Assembly: GCF_023227875.1 (NCBI RefSeq)
Contig: NZ_JALOCH010000011.1
Span: 1 to 64,000, forward strand
Origin: Methanoregula sp.
Lineage (GTDB): Archaea > Halobacteriota > Methanomicrobia > Methanomicrobiales > Methanospirillaceae
Length of the DNA: 64,000 bases
Direction of reading: 5' to 3'
A model generated the notes under the pieces. It saw only the letters and a list, made by a program, of their open reading frames with translations. It was not told the origin of the DNA and made no database searches. Positions 25,188 to 33,898 of the stretch are shown one piece after another. A program made the translations under genes and the position numbers. Position 1 is the first letter of the stretch; every line of letters begins with the position of its first letter.

Positions 25188-26147
25188 TTACTGCTGCCGT
25201 TCTTTTTCCAGCGCCTTGATTACCGCATCGGTACTGTTACGGATCTTTTCTACGGATTCGCGGAACGCGATCACTTCCGACTCATCAAGCCTGATGGTGA
25301 TCGGGAAGATGCCGTCATGGTTGATGCGGGCTGGTACCCCGATGCAGACATTACCGATACTATGCACTTCCTCATGGATGAATGCAGACACGGTCAGGAT
25401 ACGGTTTTCGTCGGACAGGACGGTCCGTACGAGAGTTGCAATAGCTTCACCGGGGCCGTATATCGTAGAGCCTTTGTTCTGGATAATCCGGTGGCCACTG
25501 CACTTCACAGATTCGATGAACTCCTTGACCGGTAAGTGCGCAAATTCCGGCAGGTTCGAGATCTTGATACCCCCAATCGTTGTTGCAGACCAGAGCGGCA
25601 CGAGACTGTCGCCATGTTCCCCGATAATACGGGTATGTACCTCGCTGACATGGACATGGAAGTAAGAAGCAATTAAGGATTTAAGGCGCATCGAGTCCAG
25701 GTGCGTCCCGAGACCAAAGACCCGGCTTGGTTTCATTTTCGAGTATCTCAGGGCAACGCTGGTCATGACATCGACAGGGTTTGTGACAACAAATATCTTG
25801 GAATCAGGTGCAATCCTGCCAATTGTTTCGGCAATCGGGGCAACGATGCGTGCATTTTCGAGCGCCAGATCAAGACGGTCCTGTCCTGCTTTGCGCGATA
25901 CCCCTGCTATGATAATGAAAATATCCGAGCCGACACCATCGTTCAGGTCGGTCGTCCAGTTGACCCGGGTATCGGTTCCCCGCGCAGCAAAAGAGTCGCC
26001 AAGGTCCTGGGTAATACCCTGGAGGATCGATTCCCGACCTTCCCGCCCATAGAGGAGGATCTCATTCACGTGCGGAATATCCGAAATTGCGTGGGCGGCA
26101 AACATGCCGACATTGCCCGTTGCACCGATAATGGTCACTTTTGCCAT
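25188..26147 (-). CDS. mdh: Malate dehydrogenase (LDH/MDH family)
   Basis: This 319-residue NAD(P)-dependent enzyme interconverts malate and oxaloacetate. Features are the Rossmann GATGNVGM (about 8-15), VTNPVDVMTSVA, the substrate Arg in the RVFGLGTHLDSMRLK segment and the catalytic IGEHGDSLVPLW. The GATGNVG fingerprint is that of archaeal LDH-like MDH. The frame is open a further 74 codons upstream, but that part overlaps the SRP RNA; ATG 26147 gives the normal start MAKVTIIGATG. It starts only about 12 nt after the 3' end of the SRP RNA, so the two may be cotranscribed. Confidence 0.93.
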   Translation of the reverse strand: MAKVTIIGATGNVGMFAAHAISDIPHVNEILLYGREGRESILQGITQDLGDSFAARGTDTRVNWTTDLNDGVGSDIFIIIAGVSRKAGQDRLDLALENARIVAPIAETIGRIAPDSKIFVVTNPVDVMTSVALRYSKMKPSRVFGLGTHLDSMRLKSLIASYFHVHVSEVHTRIIGEHGDSLVPLWSATTIGGIKISNLPEFAHLPVKEFIESVKCSGHRIIQNKGSTIYGPGEAIATLVRTVLSDENRILTVSAFIHEEVHSIGNVCIGVPARINHDGIFPITIRLDESEVIAFRESVEKIRNSTDAVIKALEKERQQ

Positions 26148-26158
26148 AGTAATCGTAA

Positions 26159-26469
26159 ATGGGGACGTGTTCTCGGTCGACTGTACGTTTCTCTGTTCAC
26201 CAAAGCATTCATCCTCCGCCCCGTTACCCCATGGGCGCCGGATGTCTGCGGTAAGTCTGCTCCCTTCCGGGCCTGAACCGGTCCCCGCAGCAACAGATCG
26301 CCATTCCCTCCGGAATTTTGATTTCTGTCCATCGACCTCATGGGACGAGGTTTCAACGTCAGAACGCACAGGATCCCAAAGGCCGTTGCAGCCTCGGTCA
26401 AACTTCGCCCCCCGCGTACCGACGGTTTCGGGTTACAAGTGACGCCGAGCCACCCGGGCTAGTCCCCAT
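26159..26469 (-). ncRNA. Signal recognition particle RNA (archaeal 7S RNA)
   Basis: On the minus strand the 3' half contains the conserved helix-8 segment GGTTCAGGCCCGGAAGGGAG followed by CAGAC, the SRP54-binding site with its GGAA tetraloop and asymmetric internal loop. Near the 5' end CTTGTAACCCG matches the helix 3/4 loop region. The two ends, ATGGGGAC (26462-26469) and GTCCCCAT (26159-26166), are exact reverse complements and form the terminal helix 1 that archaeal SRP RNAs have. The total of about 311 nt is the normal length. TATA-like TTTATTGACC about 25-30 nt upstream of the 5' end is a plausible promoter. It scaffolds SRP54 and SRP19 in cotranslational targeting. Confidence 0.93.
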
Positions 26470-26555
26470 ATACTTTTGTACACCGGTCAATAAAGGCTTG
26501 TTACCCTGCGCAGGAAAAAGCGAGCCTGTTTGGATCACTATCAAAAAGAGGGCGT

Positions 26556-27587
26556 TCACGGGATAAACACCTCGCCACCAACCCGTTCCTGCCATTCCCT
26601 CTGGATCTTCCCGGCCGCAACCTTGTCCTTCTTTTCAAAAATATCAAGGGCCGTCAGCGGGGACGATCCTGGCCGGAGGACGGACGCGAGTTCACGGAAA
26701 TCACCCTGGTACACCTCGATGACCTGCGCCCCTTCGGTCTCCGCGATCTTCACGGGTTCCCGGACCACCGGGTGTTTTGCCATGTCATGGAGCTGCTCGA
26801 AGATCCTCACGCGGCTGATGGACAGGTACTCCCGGTTCACTTCAAGATTGAAGGCGGACCAGAACGCCGAGGCATACCAGGCATCGTTCATCACCACCCG
26901 GGGGACACCAAGGCATGCGGCAGTAAGGCCCAGCGTGCCCACGCCGGAACAGGCATCGATGAAGTATGGCACCGGGGGTGTTCCCACGTGCTGCTGCACG
27001 GACCGGATCTTCGGGTAGCCGGCCCGGGGGAACTCGATATGGACGAGCGACTGTTGCTTGTACATCACCAGCGGGCCGGTGGCAAGCGGAAACACATCTG
27101 CCCGTACGTCGCAACCGGCAAGGAGCTCGTACACCTTCGGGACCGAGTCAAGGCCGGCCGTGGCAATCCCCGGGACAAAATCGCCGGTCCTGACCACCCC
27201 CCGCAGCTCGGGGATCTCACGCACGAGACGTTCCGCGGTCTTTTTTGTTACCCGCGGGGAGAGGAGGACAAGGGATTTTTCCGGCAGGAACGGGGGCCTG
27301 TCCATCGCAAACCCGGGGTGAATGAGGGGAGATCCCGCCGCGATCAGCGGGTCCGTCGCTTTCAAGTCCCCTTCTTCGACCATGACCACCCAGATGTGGG
27401 CGAACACTTCATCGATGAACCGTTTGCCGCAGGAACAGGGCTCCCCGTACGCGGGCGACGGCAGGGGCATGCGCTTGTCCAGTGTCCGCATGCTGCACTC
27501 TGCGCACGGCAGGAACATGGTGGGCAGCGTGGCAAGGATGTCCTTTGCGGACTTCACGCAGTCCATTGCACACACGGGACACTTCAT
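26556..27587 (-). CDS. Zinc-ribbon protein with a SAM-methyltransferase-like domain
   Basis: The 343-residue protein begins MKCPVCAMDC and continues with two further Cys pairs (PCAEC, CSC), probably two zinc ribbons in residues 1-60. The C-terminal half has a class I methyltransferase fingerprint: YFIDACSGVGTLGLTAACLGVPRVVMNDAW, motif I followed by an acidic end of strand 2. A middle region (TAERLVREIPELRGVVRTGDFVPGIA) is not recognised. I know homologues only as uncharacterised methanogen proteins. The substrate is unknown; the ribbons suggest RNA or protein. The first ATG (27617) adds ten residues; 27587 starts directly at the first ribbon. Confidence 0.7.
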   Translation of the reverse strand: MKCPVCAMDCVKSAKDILATLPTMFLPCAECSMRTLDKRMPLPSPAYGEPCSCGKRFIDEVFAHIWVVMVEEGDLKATDPLIAAGSPLIHPGFAMDRPPFLPEKSLVLLSPRVTKKTAERLVREIPELRGVVRTGDFVPGIATAGLDSVPKVYELLAGCDVRADVFPLATGPLVMYKQQSLVHIEFPRAGYPKIRSVQQHVGTPPVPYFIDACSGVGTLGLTAACLGVPRVVMNDAWYASAFWSAFNLEVNREYLSISRVRIFEQLHDMAKHPVVREPVKIAETEGAQVIEVYQGDFRELASVLRPGSSPLTALDIFEKKDKVAAGKIQREWQERVGGEVFIP

Positions 27588-27693
27588 GTTGCTTCCTATG
27601 AAAGTCCCCCGATACAAAGGTTTTCAAATCGTGCTGCACGGAGACGGGCGACGGAAACGACGACCTGTGGGAAAAAGAATCAAAAACAGGCAG

Positions 27694-27768
27694 TGGGCCC
27701 GAAGGGATTCGAACCCATGACCGCCCGGTTATGAGCCGGGCGCTCTAACCGGACTGAGCTACGGGCCC
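27694..27768 (-). tRNA. tRNA with anticodon CAT, probably tRNA-Ile2 (or elongator Met)
   Basis: The 75-nt cloverleaf (5' end at 27768) has acceptor GGGCCCG/CGGGCCC, discriminator A, and anticodon stem CCCGG/CCGGG around CTCATAA, anticodon CAT. Acceptor and anticodon stems are identical to those of tRNA-Ile(GAT) at 13264, which argues for the AUA-reading tRNA-Ile2 whose C34 becomes agmatidine rather than elongator methionine; automatic tools would call it tRNA-Met. The T-stem has one T-T mismatch. Confidence 0.85.
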
Positions 27769-27773
27769 CTAAA

Positions 27774-27846
27774 CGCCCCCCACAGGGCTCGAACCTGTGA
27801 CATTCGGATTAACAGTCCGACACTCTACCAACTGAGTTAGGGAGGC
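27774..27846 (-). tRNA. tRNA-Asn (anticodon GTT)
   Basis: The 73-nt tRNA (5' end at 27846) has acceptor GCCTCCC paired with GGGGGGC including one T-G pair, and discriminator G as usual for Asn. The anticodon stem TCGGA/TCCGA encloses CTGTTAA, anticodon GTT. It lies 5 nt upstream of the CAT tRNA, and the two are probably cut from one precursor. Confidence 0.95.
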
Positions 27847-27947
27847 ACGCGTCTTCGCGTCCTAATAGATTCTTTCTGAGTACTTTTAAAGGTAACTATG
27901 AGGTCGTGAAGGCGGAGGAGATTCTTCCCTTACGAAAAACCGCCGTT

Positions 27948-28235
27948 CTATTCGTCCCGCTTCATCGTTTCGAGCATCCGGATAAGTTCGTCCAGATCCT
28001 CGTTCTGGTGGGCAAACAGTTCAACGGTCCGGGTGGTCGCCACGGCACCATCGGGAGAGGCACGGATATAGCCCAGCTGCTCCAGCACGTGGAGGGAATA
28101 CCGTATGCGGTGGGAGGGCAGGTCAAGCAGCTCGGAGAGTTTCATAATCCCGATTGGCTGGTGGTCAGCCACGGCACGTGCCACCTCAAGGTGGCGGATG
28201 ACCAGTTCAATCTCGTCCTTCATCTTTTCGAGCAT
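27948..28235 (-). CDS. Small winged-helix regulator, 95 residues
   Basis: Residues 1-75 form a winged HTH: EIELVIRHLEVARAVADHQPIGIMKLSELLDLPSHRIRYSLHVLEQLGYIRASPDGAVAT. The remainder is an acidic helix (EDLDELIRMLETMKRDE) that could mediate dimerisation. The architecture matches archaeal PadR/ArsR-like single-domain regulators. The gene lies 27 nt downstream of the small membrane protein gene at 28263 on the same strand, so the two probably share a transcript. Confidence 0.72.
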   Translation of the reverse strand: MLEKMKDEIELVIRHLEVARAVADHQPIGIMKLSELLDLPSHRIRYSLHVLEQLGYIRASPDGAVATTRTVELFAHQNEDLDELIRMLETMKRDE

Positions 28236-28262
28236 GCGCTTCCCCTCCCGTTCCGAGCGGTA

Positions 28263-28529
28263 TTACCCCACGGTTTCCTCATCATCACTTTTATCCGGTT
28301 GCTCATGAAGCCATGCCTTTGTCTGAGTGTACCGTTTCCGGAAATCAAGAGAGAGGATACCGGCAACGATCAGCATGACCGCAATGAGAGGAATCCGGTA
28401 ACTCTCCAGCCGCCCCGGCAGGATAAAAAATATGAGGACGGATACGGCGACAAGCAGGATGATGATATTCAGCTCCACAGCGAGGTGGTAGAATTTCCAC
28501 CGGAACTGGTCTTTGGCATTTGCGTCCAT
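28263..28529 (-). CDS. Small two-helix membrane protein, 88 residues
   Basis: Two hydrophobic helices (about 19-38 and 45-63) are followed by a charged cytoplasmic tail (RKRYTQTKAWLHEQPDKSDDEETVG). No family recognised. It is upstream of, and probably cotranscribed with, the small HTH gene, and divergent from the M24 peptidase at 28591. Confidence 0.6.
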   Translation of the reverse strand: MDANAKDQFRWKFYHLAVELNIIILLVAVSVLIFFILPGRLESYRIPLIAVMLIVAGILSLDFRKRYTQTKAWLHEQPDKSDDEETVG

Positions 28530-28590
28530 TGCTTCAATGTCACCTCCGGAATAAAAGTACTTGACGTTTCACCGCATATAGTATGGACAG

Positions 28591-29718
28591 ATGGATCCAC
28601 TTTCCGATGCGATAAAGGAGAACGGGGCGGATGCCTACGTTATGTATGCCTCCTCGCGTGACGCCGATATGCGGTACCTGACGAGGTTTACCACGAGCGA
28701 CCCGTTCGTCTATTTCAGGAAGCCGGGTGAAAAAGGCACGATCATCATCTCCCAGATGGAGGTGCTGCGCGCGTCCCGCGAGTCACCGGCAGCAGTCATG
28801 ACCCGGACCGGGGCGGGTCTTCCGGATATCCTGAAAAAGGAGAAAGACCCCCTCCGGGCAACCGCGAAGATGATCGCAGGGCAGGCAGGAAAGAAGATCC
28901 TCGTCCCGCCCCAGTTCCCGACCGGGCTCACCCGTGCACTCGAAAAGTACTGCACGGTCCTGGTTGACAACGGGACGGTCATGTCCATGCGGGCGAAGAA
29001 GACAAAGGCGGAGATCGTGGCAATGCGGCGCGTCCAGAACGTGACCGAGACTGCGCTCGGGCTCGGCGTTGCGCTGATCAAAAAATCTACCGTAAGGAAA
29101 GGGATCCTTTACAGCAAAGGCACGCCCCTGACTGCAGAGCAGGTGAAGTTCACGATGCACAGCCACCTGCTCTCCTGTGGCTGCACCGCGGTCGACACGA
29201 TCGTCTCGTGCGGAAAGGAGACGGCAATTCCCCACATGACCGGTACAGGCCCCCTCCACGCGGACGAACCGATCATCATCGACCTCTTCCCGGTTGAAGA
29301 GGCGAGCGGGTATTATGCCGACATGACCCGCACGGTGGTCAAAGGTGAACCGACGGATGAGATCCGCGAGATGTATGATACCCTGCGCAATGCAAAACAG
29401 CTCGCGATCTCACTCATCAAACCAAAAGTTACGGGAGCGGAGGTGTACCAGGCCGTTGTCGATTTTTTTGCCGGGCAGGGGTACGAGAGCGACACACGGG
29501 GATTTGTCCACAACCTCGGGCACGGTGTAGGTCTGCAGATCCACGAGCTCCCGACCGTGGGACCGGCGGGTAAAGCGCTCGTTGCCGGCAACGTGATCAC
29601 GGTCGAACCGGGACTCTACTATCCCGGCACCGGCGGGGTCCGGCTCGAAGATATCGGGGCGGTCACCGCACGGGGCTTTGACAATTTTACGACATACCCT
29701 GAGGAGCTGGTCCTGTGA
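28591..29718 (+). CDS. M24 family metallopeptidase (Xaa-Pro dipeptidase-like)
   Basis: The 375-residue protein has an N-terminal creatinase-like domain (about 1-135) and a C-terminal pita-bread domain with the metal ligands: IIDLFPVEEASGYYADMTRTVV (two Asp), HGVGLQIHELPTVG (His) and VITVEPGLYYPGTGGVRLED (two Glu). It releases N-terminal residues next to proline or cleaves Xaa-Pro dipeptides. The stop overlaps the GTG start of map (GTGA), so the two M24 enzymes form one operon. Confidence 0.9.
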   Translation: MDPLSDAIKENGADAYVMYASSRDADMRYLTRFTTSDPFVYFRKPGEKGTIIISQMEVLRASRESPAAVMTRTGAGLPDILKKEKDPLRATAKMIAGQAGKKILVPPQFPTGLTRALEKYCTVLVDNGTVMSMRAKKTKAEIVAMRRVQNVTETALGLGVALIKKSTVRKGILYSKGTPLTAEQVKFTMHSHLLSCGCTAVDTIVSCGKETAIPHMTGTGPLHADEPIIIDLFPVEEASGYYADMTRTVVKGEPTDEIREMYDTLRNAKQLAISLIKPKVTGAEVYQAVVDFFAGQGYESDTRGFVHNLGHGVGLQIHELPTVGPAGKALVAGNVITVEPGLYYPGTGGVRLEDIGAVTARGFDNFTTYPEELVL

Positions 29719-30590
29719 AGGACGATGTGTTTGACAAGTACCGCACGGCAGGCACCCTTGCCTCACGGATCCTGAAAGACGGGGCAAAGGAGATTCGTGT
29801 CGGGGTTTCTTACCTCGAACTGGTCGAGTCGATTGAAACCCGCGTGAAAGACGAGGGAGCAGCCCTTGCATTCCCGCTCAACCTTTCCTTAAACGAGGAC
29901 GCTGCACACGACACCGCAGCTCCGGGGGACGAGCGGGTCTTCCGGAAGGGTGACGTCGCCAAGCTCGACCTCGGCGTGCAGATCGACGGGTACATCGCGG
30001 ACACGGCAACCACCGTTGACCTCGGGAACAACTCCCTGCTCCTCGATGCCTCCTCAGAAGCACTGGAGGCCGCCATACGGGCAGTAAAGCCTGGTGTTAA
30101 CGCAGGAGCGCTCGGGGCCGCTGTCCAGAAAGAGATCGAGAGCCGGGGGTACCGCCCGATCGCCAACCTCACCGGCCACGGGCTGGGCCAGTACCTCCAG
30201 CACGGCCCGCCAACCATCCCCAATATCGGTACGGGAGGGGGGGCCGTGATTGAAGAAGGGATGGTCTTTGCCATCGAACCATTCGCAACAACGGGGTGTG
30301 GTCGCGTAGGGGAGAAATCACGGATGGAGATCTACTCCCAGATCTCGGACCGCCCCGTCCGCATTCCGGCGGGCCGCACGATCCTTGAGAAGATCCGCGA
30401 CCGCCAGGGACTGCCGTTCTCCCGCCGCTGGCTCGGCGAGCGAAAACTCGACCTCGCACTCCCGGCACTGGTCAGGTCCGGTACCCTGCATGCCTACCCG
30501 GTCCTCTCCGATATTGCAGGTTCCCTCGTCTCCCAGCACGAGCACACCCTCATCGTAACAGGCGATGGCTGCATCGTCACCACACGATGA
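29715..30590 (+). CDS. map: Methionine aminopeptidase, type II
   Basis: Map (291 residues) removes initiator methionine. The five ligands are visible in KLDLGVQIDGYIADTATTV (two Asp), TGHGLGQYLQHGPPTIPN (His) and VFAIEPFATTG with the final EHTLIV (two Glu). The insertion (about 215-270) containing EKIRDRQGLPFSRRWL is the helical subdomain that marks type II (archaeal/eukaryotic) enzymes. The start is GTG at 29715, inside the stop of the preceding peptidase gene. Confidence 0.94.
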   Translation: MKDDVFDKYRTAGTLASRILKDGAKEIRVGVSYLELVESIETRVKDEGAALAFPLNLSLNEDAAHDTAAPGDERVFRKGDVAKLDLGVQIDGYIADTATTVDLGNNSLLLDASSEALEAAIRAVKPGVNAGALGAAVQKEIESRGYRPIANLTGHGLGQYLQHGPPTIPNIGTGGGAVIEEGMVFAIEPFATTGCGRVGEKSRMEIYSQISDRPVRIPAGRTILEKIRDRQGLPFSRRWLGERKLDLALPALVRSGTLHAYPVLSDIAGSLVSQHEHTLIVTGDGCIVTTR

Positions 30591-30633
30591 GAAGCCTTAT
30601 GCATTCCGGGGGAGATTAATTAAGGTTACAGCC

Positions 30634-31908
30634 ATGTCTGGAGATTCTGATACCCTGCGCATAATGGAGATCGTTCTGACCGCCGAAATATTCAATCAGA
30701 ACCCAGAGCTCGACATCAATGACCTGACGCCACCGTGCCGCGAGATCTTCGGTTCAACCGGCACCGCCGATGCCAAGCGCCCGGTCTTTGTCAGCGACGG
30801 ACTGATCAAACGGACCCTCTCGATTGCCGATGCCCACACGAAACTTGCTTCCAACCCGTTCATCGCCTACGAGGAGTTCGGGCAGCGGATACGGATCACT
30901 GCCCTTGACCCGGCAGCGCAATGGTTCCTCAAGCAGGGCGGCAAACCGCTCGTAGAGAAGAACCCGGCGCTCGCCTTTTATTTCGAGAAGACCGGCTCGA
31001 ACGGAGGCACGTACGCAACAGTCCGTAAGGCCAACCCCCCGTATGAGGACACCAAGGCGTACCTCGATGCAAAGATCTCGAAACTGGTCAGCGAGGACGA
31101 GAAACTCAGGGGGGCACTGGACCTTGTCATCGTCAGCGCTCCGGAAGAGATCGAGCAGCATATCGACGACCTTGTCTGCACGCCCGACCAGCTGGCGCTC
31201 ATCGGCAAGCTCCAGCATGCCCTCGACCACCGCGAGTTCCTGCACCGCCACCGGATCTACGAGATCGGCAAGCTCCTTTTCGTTGGCCCGCCCGGCACAG
31301 GGAAGACCTCGCTCGCCCTTGCGATGTCCCGCACCATGCACATGCCGGTCCTCGAAGTCCGCCTCTCGATGGTCACATCCCAGTACCTCGGTGAGACCTC
31401 CAAGAACATCGACCGCATCTTTGACCTGGCGAAGCAGCTCTCGCCCGCGATCCTGTTCGTGGACGAATTCGATTTCGTGGCAAAGAGCCGCACTGCCGAC
31501 GACCATGGCGCAATGAAACGGGCGGTCAACTCGCTCTTAAAGAACATCGACCGGATCAACATGGTCAAGAACGGCGTACTGATGATCGGTGCCACCAACC
31601 ACCCGCAGCTGCTCGATGAAGCGGCATGGCGACGGTTCGACGAAGTGGTGGAGTTCTCCCTCCCGGACGAAGAGATGCGGAAGAACATCCTCAAGAAGGT
31701 GACGTCGACACTCCACTGCTCTGTCGACTACCAGGCCCTGGCGAAAAAGACCGAAGGGTTCTCCGGCTCTGACCTTCGCATGATGATCAAGGAGGCGATC
31801 CTCTCGGCGCTCATGGACAAGCGGCAGGAGATCACCGAGGCCGATATCAAGAAGGGCGTCACCATGGTCCGTAACCGGGAAGCAATCCGGCACCAGAACT
31901 GGTTGTAA
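30634..31908 (+). CDS. AAA+ ATPase, methanogen-specific
   Basis: The 424-residue protein has an N-terminal domain of about 180 residues without recognised fold, then a single classical AAA module: Walker A GPPGTGKTSLALA (about 217), Walker B ILFVDEFDFVAKSR (about 273), sensor-1 IGATNHPQLLDEAAWRRFDEVVEF with Arg fingers, and an AAA lid (TEGFSGSDLRMMIKEAIL). It resembles proteasome-activating and CDC48-like AAA proteins in the module but lacks their coiled coil and OB domains, so it is not PAN. The MBL hydrolase gene begins 2 nt after it. The upstream in-frame extension from 30565 overlaps map and is not used. The substrate is unknown. Confidence 0.85.
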   Translation: MSGDSDTLRIMEIVLTAEIFNQNPELDINDLTPPCREIFGSTGTADAKRPVFVSDGLIKRTLSIADAHTKLASNPFIAYEEFGQRIRITALDPAAQWFLKQGGKPLVEKNPALAFYFEKTGSNGGTYATVRKANPPYEDTKAYLDAKISKLVSEDEKLRGALDLVIVSAPEEIEQHIDDLVCTPDQLALIGKLQHALDHREFLHRHRIYEIGKLLFVGPPGTGKTSLALAMSRTMHMPVLEVRLSMVTSQYLGETSKNIDRIFDLAKQLSPAILFVDEFDFVAKSRTADDHGAMKRAVNSLLKNIDRINMVKNGVLMIGATNHPQLLDEAAWRRFDEVVEFSLPDEEMRKNILKKVTSTLHCSVDYQALAKKTEGFSGSDLRMMIKEAILSALMDKRQEITEADIKKGVTMVRNREAIRHQNWL

Positions 31909-31909
31909 C

Positions 31910-32632
31910 ATGAAGATCACGCTGCTCGGCACCGGCGATGCAGTCGGAACACCCCGGATCGGGTGCGACTGCCCCCAGTGCACGCACGCGAAATCGACCG
32001 GTGCCACCCGGCTGCGGACCTCGCTCCTGATCGAGAATGAAGGAAAACATCTCCTCATCGATTCGTCACCGGACCTGCGGCAGCAGATCCTCCGGATCGG
32101 TTCGCCCCATATTGATGCGGTAATCTGGACCCACGGGCACTACGACCACTTCATCGGATTTGGCGAGTTCTACCGGGTCCAGAACATTCCTCCGGTTTTT
32201 GCGGCAGCACCGGTTCTCAACTATTGCGTGGATTACTTCCGTTTCCTCAATTTTGACAAGATTGTAATCGAACCCTATATGCCGTTCAATATCTTCGGCA
32301 TCAAGGTCACACTCTTTGTCGTAAGACACCCGCCGGCCTTCACCTGCGGCATACTGTTCGAGACGAAGGAGTCACGGGTCGGGTTCACTTCCGATACCAA
32401 CATCGACATCCCACAGGAAAGCCTCGACCTTCTCGGAGACCTCGACCTCCTCCTGCTCGATGCGATCGTACCATCGAGCATCAGGATCGCCAAGCACATG
32501 AACTACCTTGACGCCTGCAGCCTGGCCGCGCAACTCGCCCCTGCCGATTTCCGGTGCGTGCACATGAGCCACATGATGCCCTGGGACCTCCCCCATACCG
32601 GAAAGGACGGGGATACCTTCGAATTTCCCTGA
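31910..32632 (+). CDS. MBL-fold hydrolase, PhnP-like
   Basis: The 240-residue metallo-beta-lactamase protein starts MKITLLGTGDAVGTPRIGCDCPQC, where the Cys triad resembles the structural zinc site of PhnP phosphodiesterases. The catalytic motif is THGHYDHFIGF (H75, H77, D79, H80), followed by SDTNIDIP (metal-bridging Asp) and the C-terminal HMSHMMPWD. It probably hydrolyses a phosphodiester or cyclic phosphate. It is coupled to the AAA ATPase gene (2-nt spacing), which suggests a joint pathway, but I cannot name it. Confidence 0.87.
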   Translation: MKITLLGTGDAVGTPRIGCDCPQCTHAKSTGATRLRTSLLIENEGKHLLIDSSPDLRQQILRIGSPHIDAVIWTHGHYDHFIGFGEFYRVQNIPPVFAAAPVLNYCVDYFRFLNFDKIVIEPYMPFNIFGIKVTLFVVRHPPAFTCGILFETKESRVGFTSDTNIDIPQESLDLLGDLDLLLLDAIVPSSIRIAKHMNYLDACSLAAQLAPADFRCVHMSHMMPWDLPHTGKDGDTFEFP

Positions 32633-32719
32633 CCTGTTTCCGGGCCACGGGTCCGGCGGGCGGTAGCAGCACAGGGCGACCCATACCTTAATACTTTTCA
32701 GGTGCCCAAACATAGGTGC

Positions 32720-32995
32720 ATGATTGTAAAAGTACTCGAGCTCGAGAAAGACAAGGTGCGGCTCATCGTCCAGGGAGAGGGGCACACGTTCATGAACGCC
32801 CTTGTTGAAGAGATCTTAAGCGACAAGGACGTCGATGTCGCACGATACAACATCGAGTTCCAGTTCTCGGACCCGGAACTCCTCGTCACCACCAAGAACA
32901 AGAAGAACCCCCTGCCCATCATCAAGAAGGCCTGCAAGCGGATCACCAGCAACTGTGACGAGCTCATCAAGGGGATTAAGAAGGCCAAGGCCTGA
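32720..32995 (+). CDS. rpoL: DNA-directed RNA polymerase subunit L
   Basis: RpoL (91 residues) is the archaeal counterpart of Rpb11 and pairs with RpoD in the assembly platform. The sequence MIVKVLELEKDKVRLIVQGEGHTFMNALVEEIL followed by VDVARYNIEFQFSDPELLV matches the family throughout. An in-frame GTG at 32702 is not needed; a TATA-like CTTAATACTTTT about 30 nt before ATG 32720 indicates a leaderless message. Confidence 0.96.
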   Translation: MIVKVLELEKDKVRLIVQGEGHTFMNALVEEILSDKDVDVARYNIEFQFSDPELLVTTKNKKNPLPIIKKACKRITSNCDELIKGIKKAKA

Positions 32996-33157
32996 TCCCC
33001 GGGCCATTTCTCTCCCAAATACTTTTTTCATCACCCTTACATTACCATCATTCTTCCGGACTGCCGTCCGTGGGAATGCATGATAAAACCCGGTACGGTT
33101 CACGAATTGCGAGAACCATTCAACAGAGATAAAAAAACTATAAAAAACGAGGCGGGG

Positions 33158-33772
33158 TTATTCCGCCCGCTCGGTAAAGACGATGGACCCGGAGATGCGG
33201 GAGATCTTGATCTTCACCTGCTGGCCGGGTTTGGAATTGGCCACGTACATGATATACCGGCCCATCTTGACAACCCCGTCGCCCCGCTTTGAGATCGACT
33301 GGATCTCGACATCCATGACCTGGCCTTCCTCGAGGTTCTCCGATACCGGCTCTGTCCGGGCCTTCCGCTTCCGGACCGGGCGGTGACTCCCGCAGGCATC
33401 GCAGCGGAGGATCATGACCCGGTCATCCTTCACGAGCCGCGTGTCGGGCTTGCCGCATTCCGAGCAGATCACGTAGTCATCGACATAGCTCTTGATGATC
33501 GCCTTGATGAGCGGGATCTCGAACTTCCCGTTGAAGATCGCACGGTTCCCGTCGATCTTGCCGCTGGTGCCCAGTTCGCCGAGCAGGAACTTCATCAGGT
33601 GGTCAGGTTCGCGGCGGACCTTCCCCACGATATCGGTAAAGTTTTCAAGGACGGTCGTCTTACCTTCGACATAGGCCTTTGCCTCGGGAACTACAAAACG
33701 TTCCGAGGACTCGGTCCTTTCCGTGATATTGGAATATGCCTGTTTGAGGAGTTTTTCATACGGGTCCGTCAT
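33158..33772 (-). CDS. Translation initiation factor aIF2 subunit beta with C-terminal TRAM domain
   Basis: This 204-residue protein has the aIF2-beta core: the helical N-terminus that binds aIF2-gamma (MTDPYEKLLKQAYSNI), the central alpha-beta domain (REPDHLMKFLLGELGTSGKIDGNRAIFNGKF) and the zinc ribbon (CSECGKPDTRLVKDDRVMILRCDACG). After a basic linker comes a TRAM domain (about 148-204: EEGQVMDVEIQSISKRGDGVVKMGRYIMYV...), an RNA-binding module. The fusion is known in Methanomicrobia; standard aIF2-beta is about 140 residues. ATG 33772 is chosen because it starts at the conserved N-terminus; the frame is open 17 codons upstream. Confidence 0.94.
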   Translation of the reverse strand: MTDPYEKLLKQAYSNITERTESSERFVVPEAKAYVEGKTTVLENFTDIVGKVRREPDHLMKFLLGELGTSGKIDGNRAIFNGKFEIPLIKAIIKSYVDDYVICSECGKPDTRLVKDDRVMILRCDACGSHRPVRKRKARTEPVSENLEEGQVMDVEIQSISKRGDGVVKMGRYIMYVANSKPGQQVKIKISRISGSIVFTERAE

Positions 33773-33898
33773 AATTGTATACAATAATGGCGCCGGCTGA
33801 CAAAAAGGCTTTCCCCGGTACAACCGGGAGCCAGCGGGAGCCAGGAACTGTTTTTTCAGGGATGATTACGGGTCAGCACAACCAGGCATAGAACGGGG

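Noticed and set aside
26147..26369. N-terminal 74-codon extension of malate dehydrogenase
   Set aside because: It lies within the SRP RNA, and the conserved Rossmann start begins at 26147.
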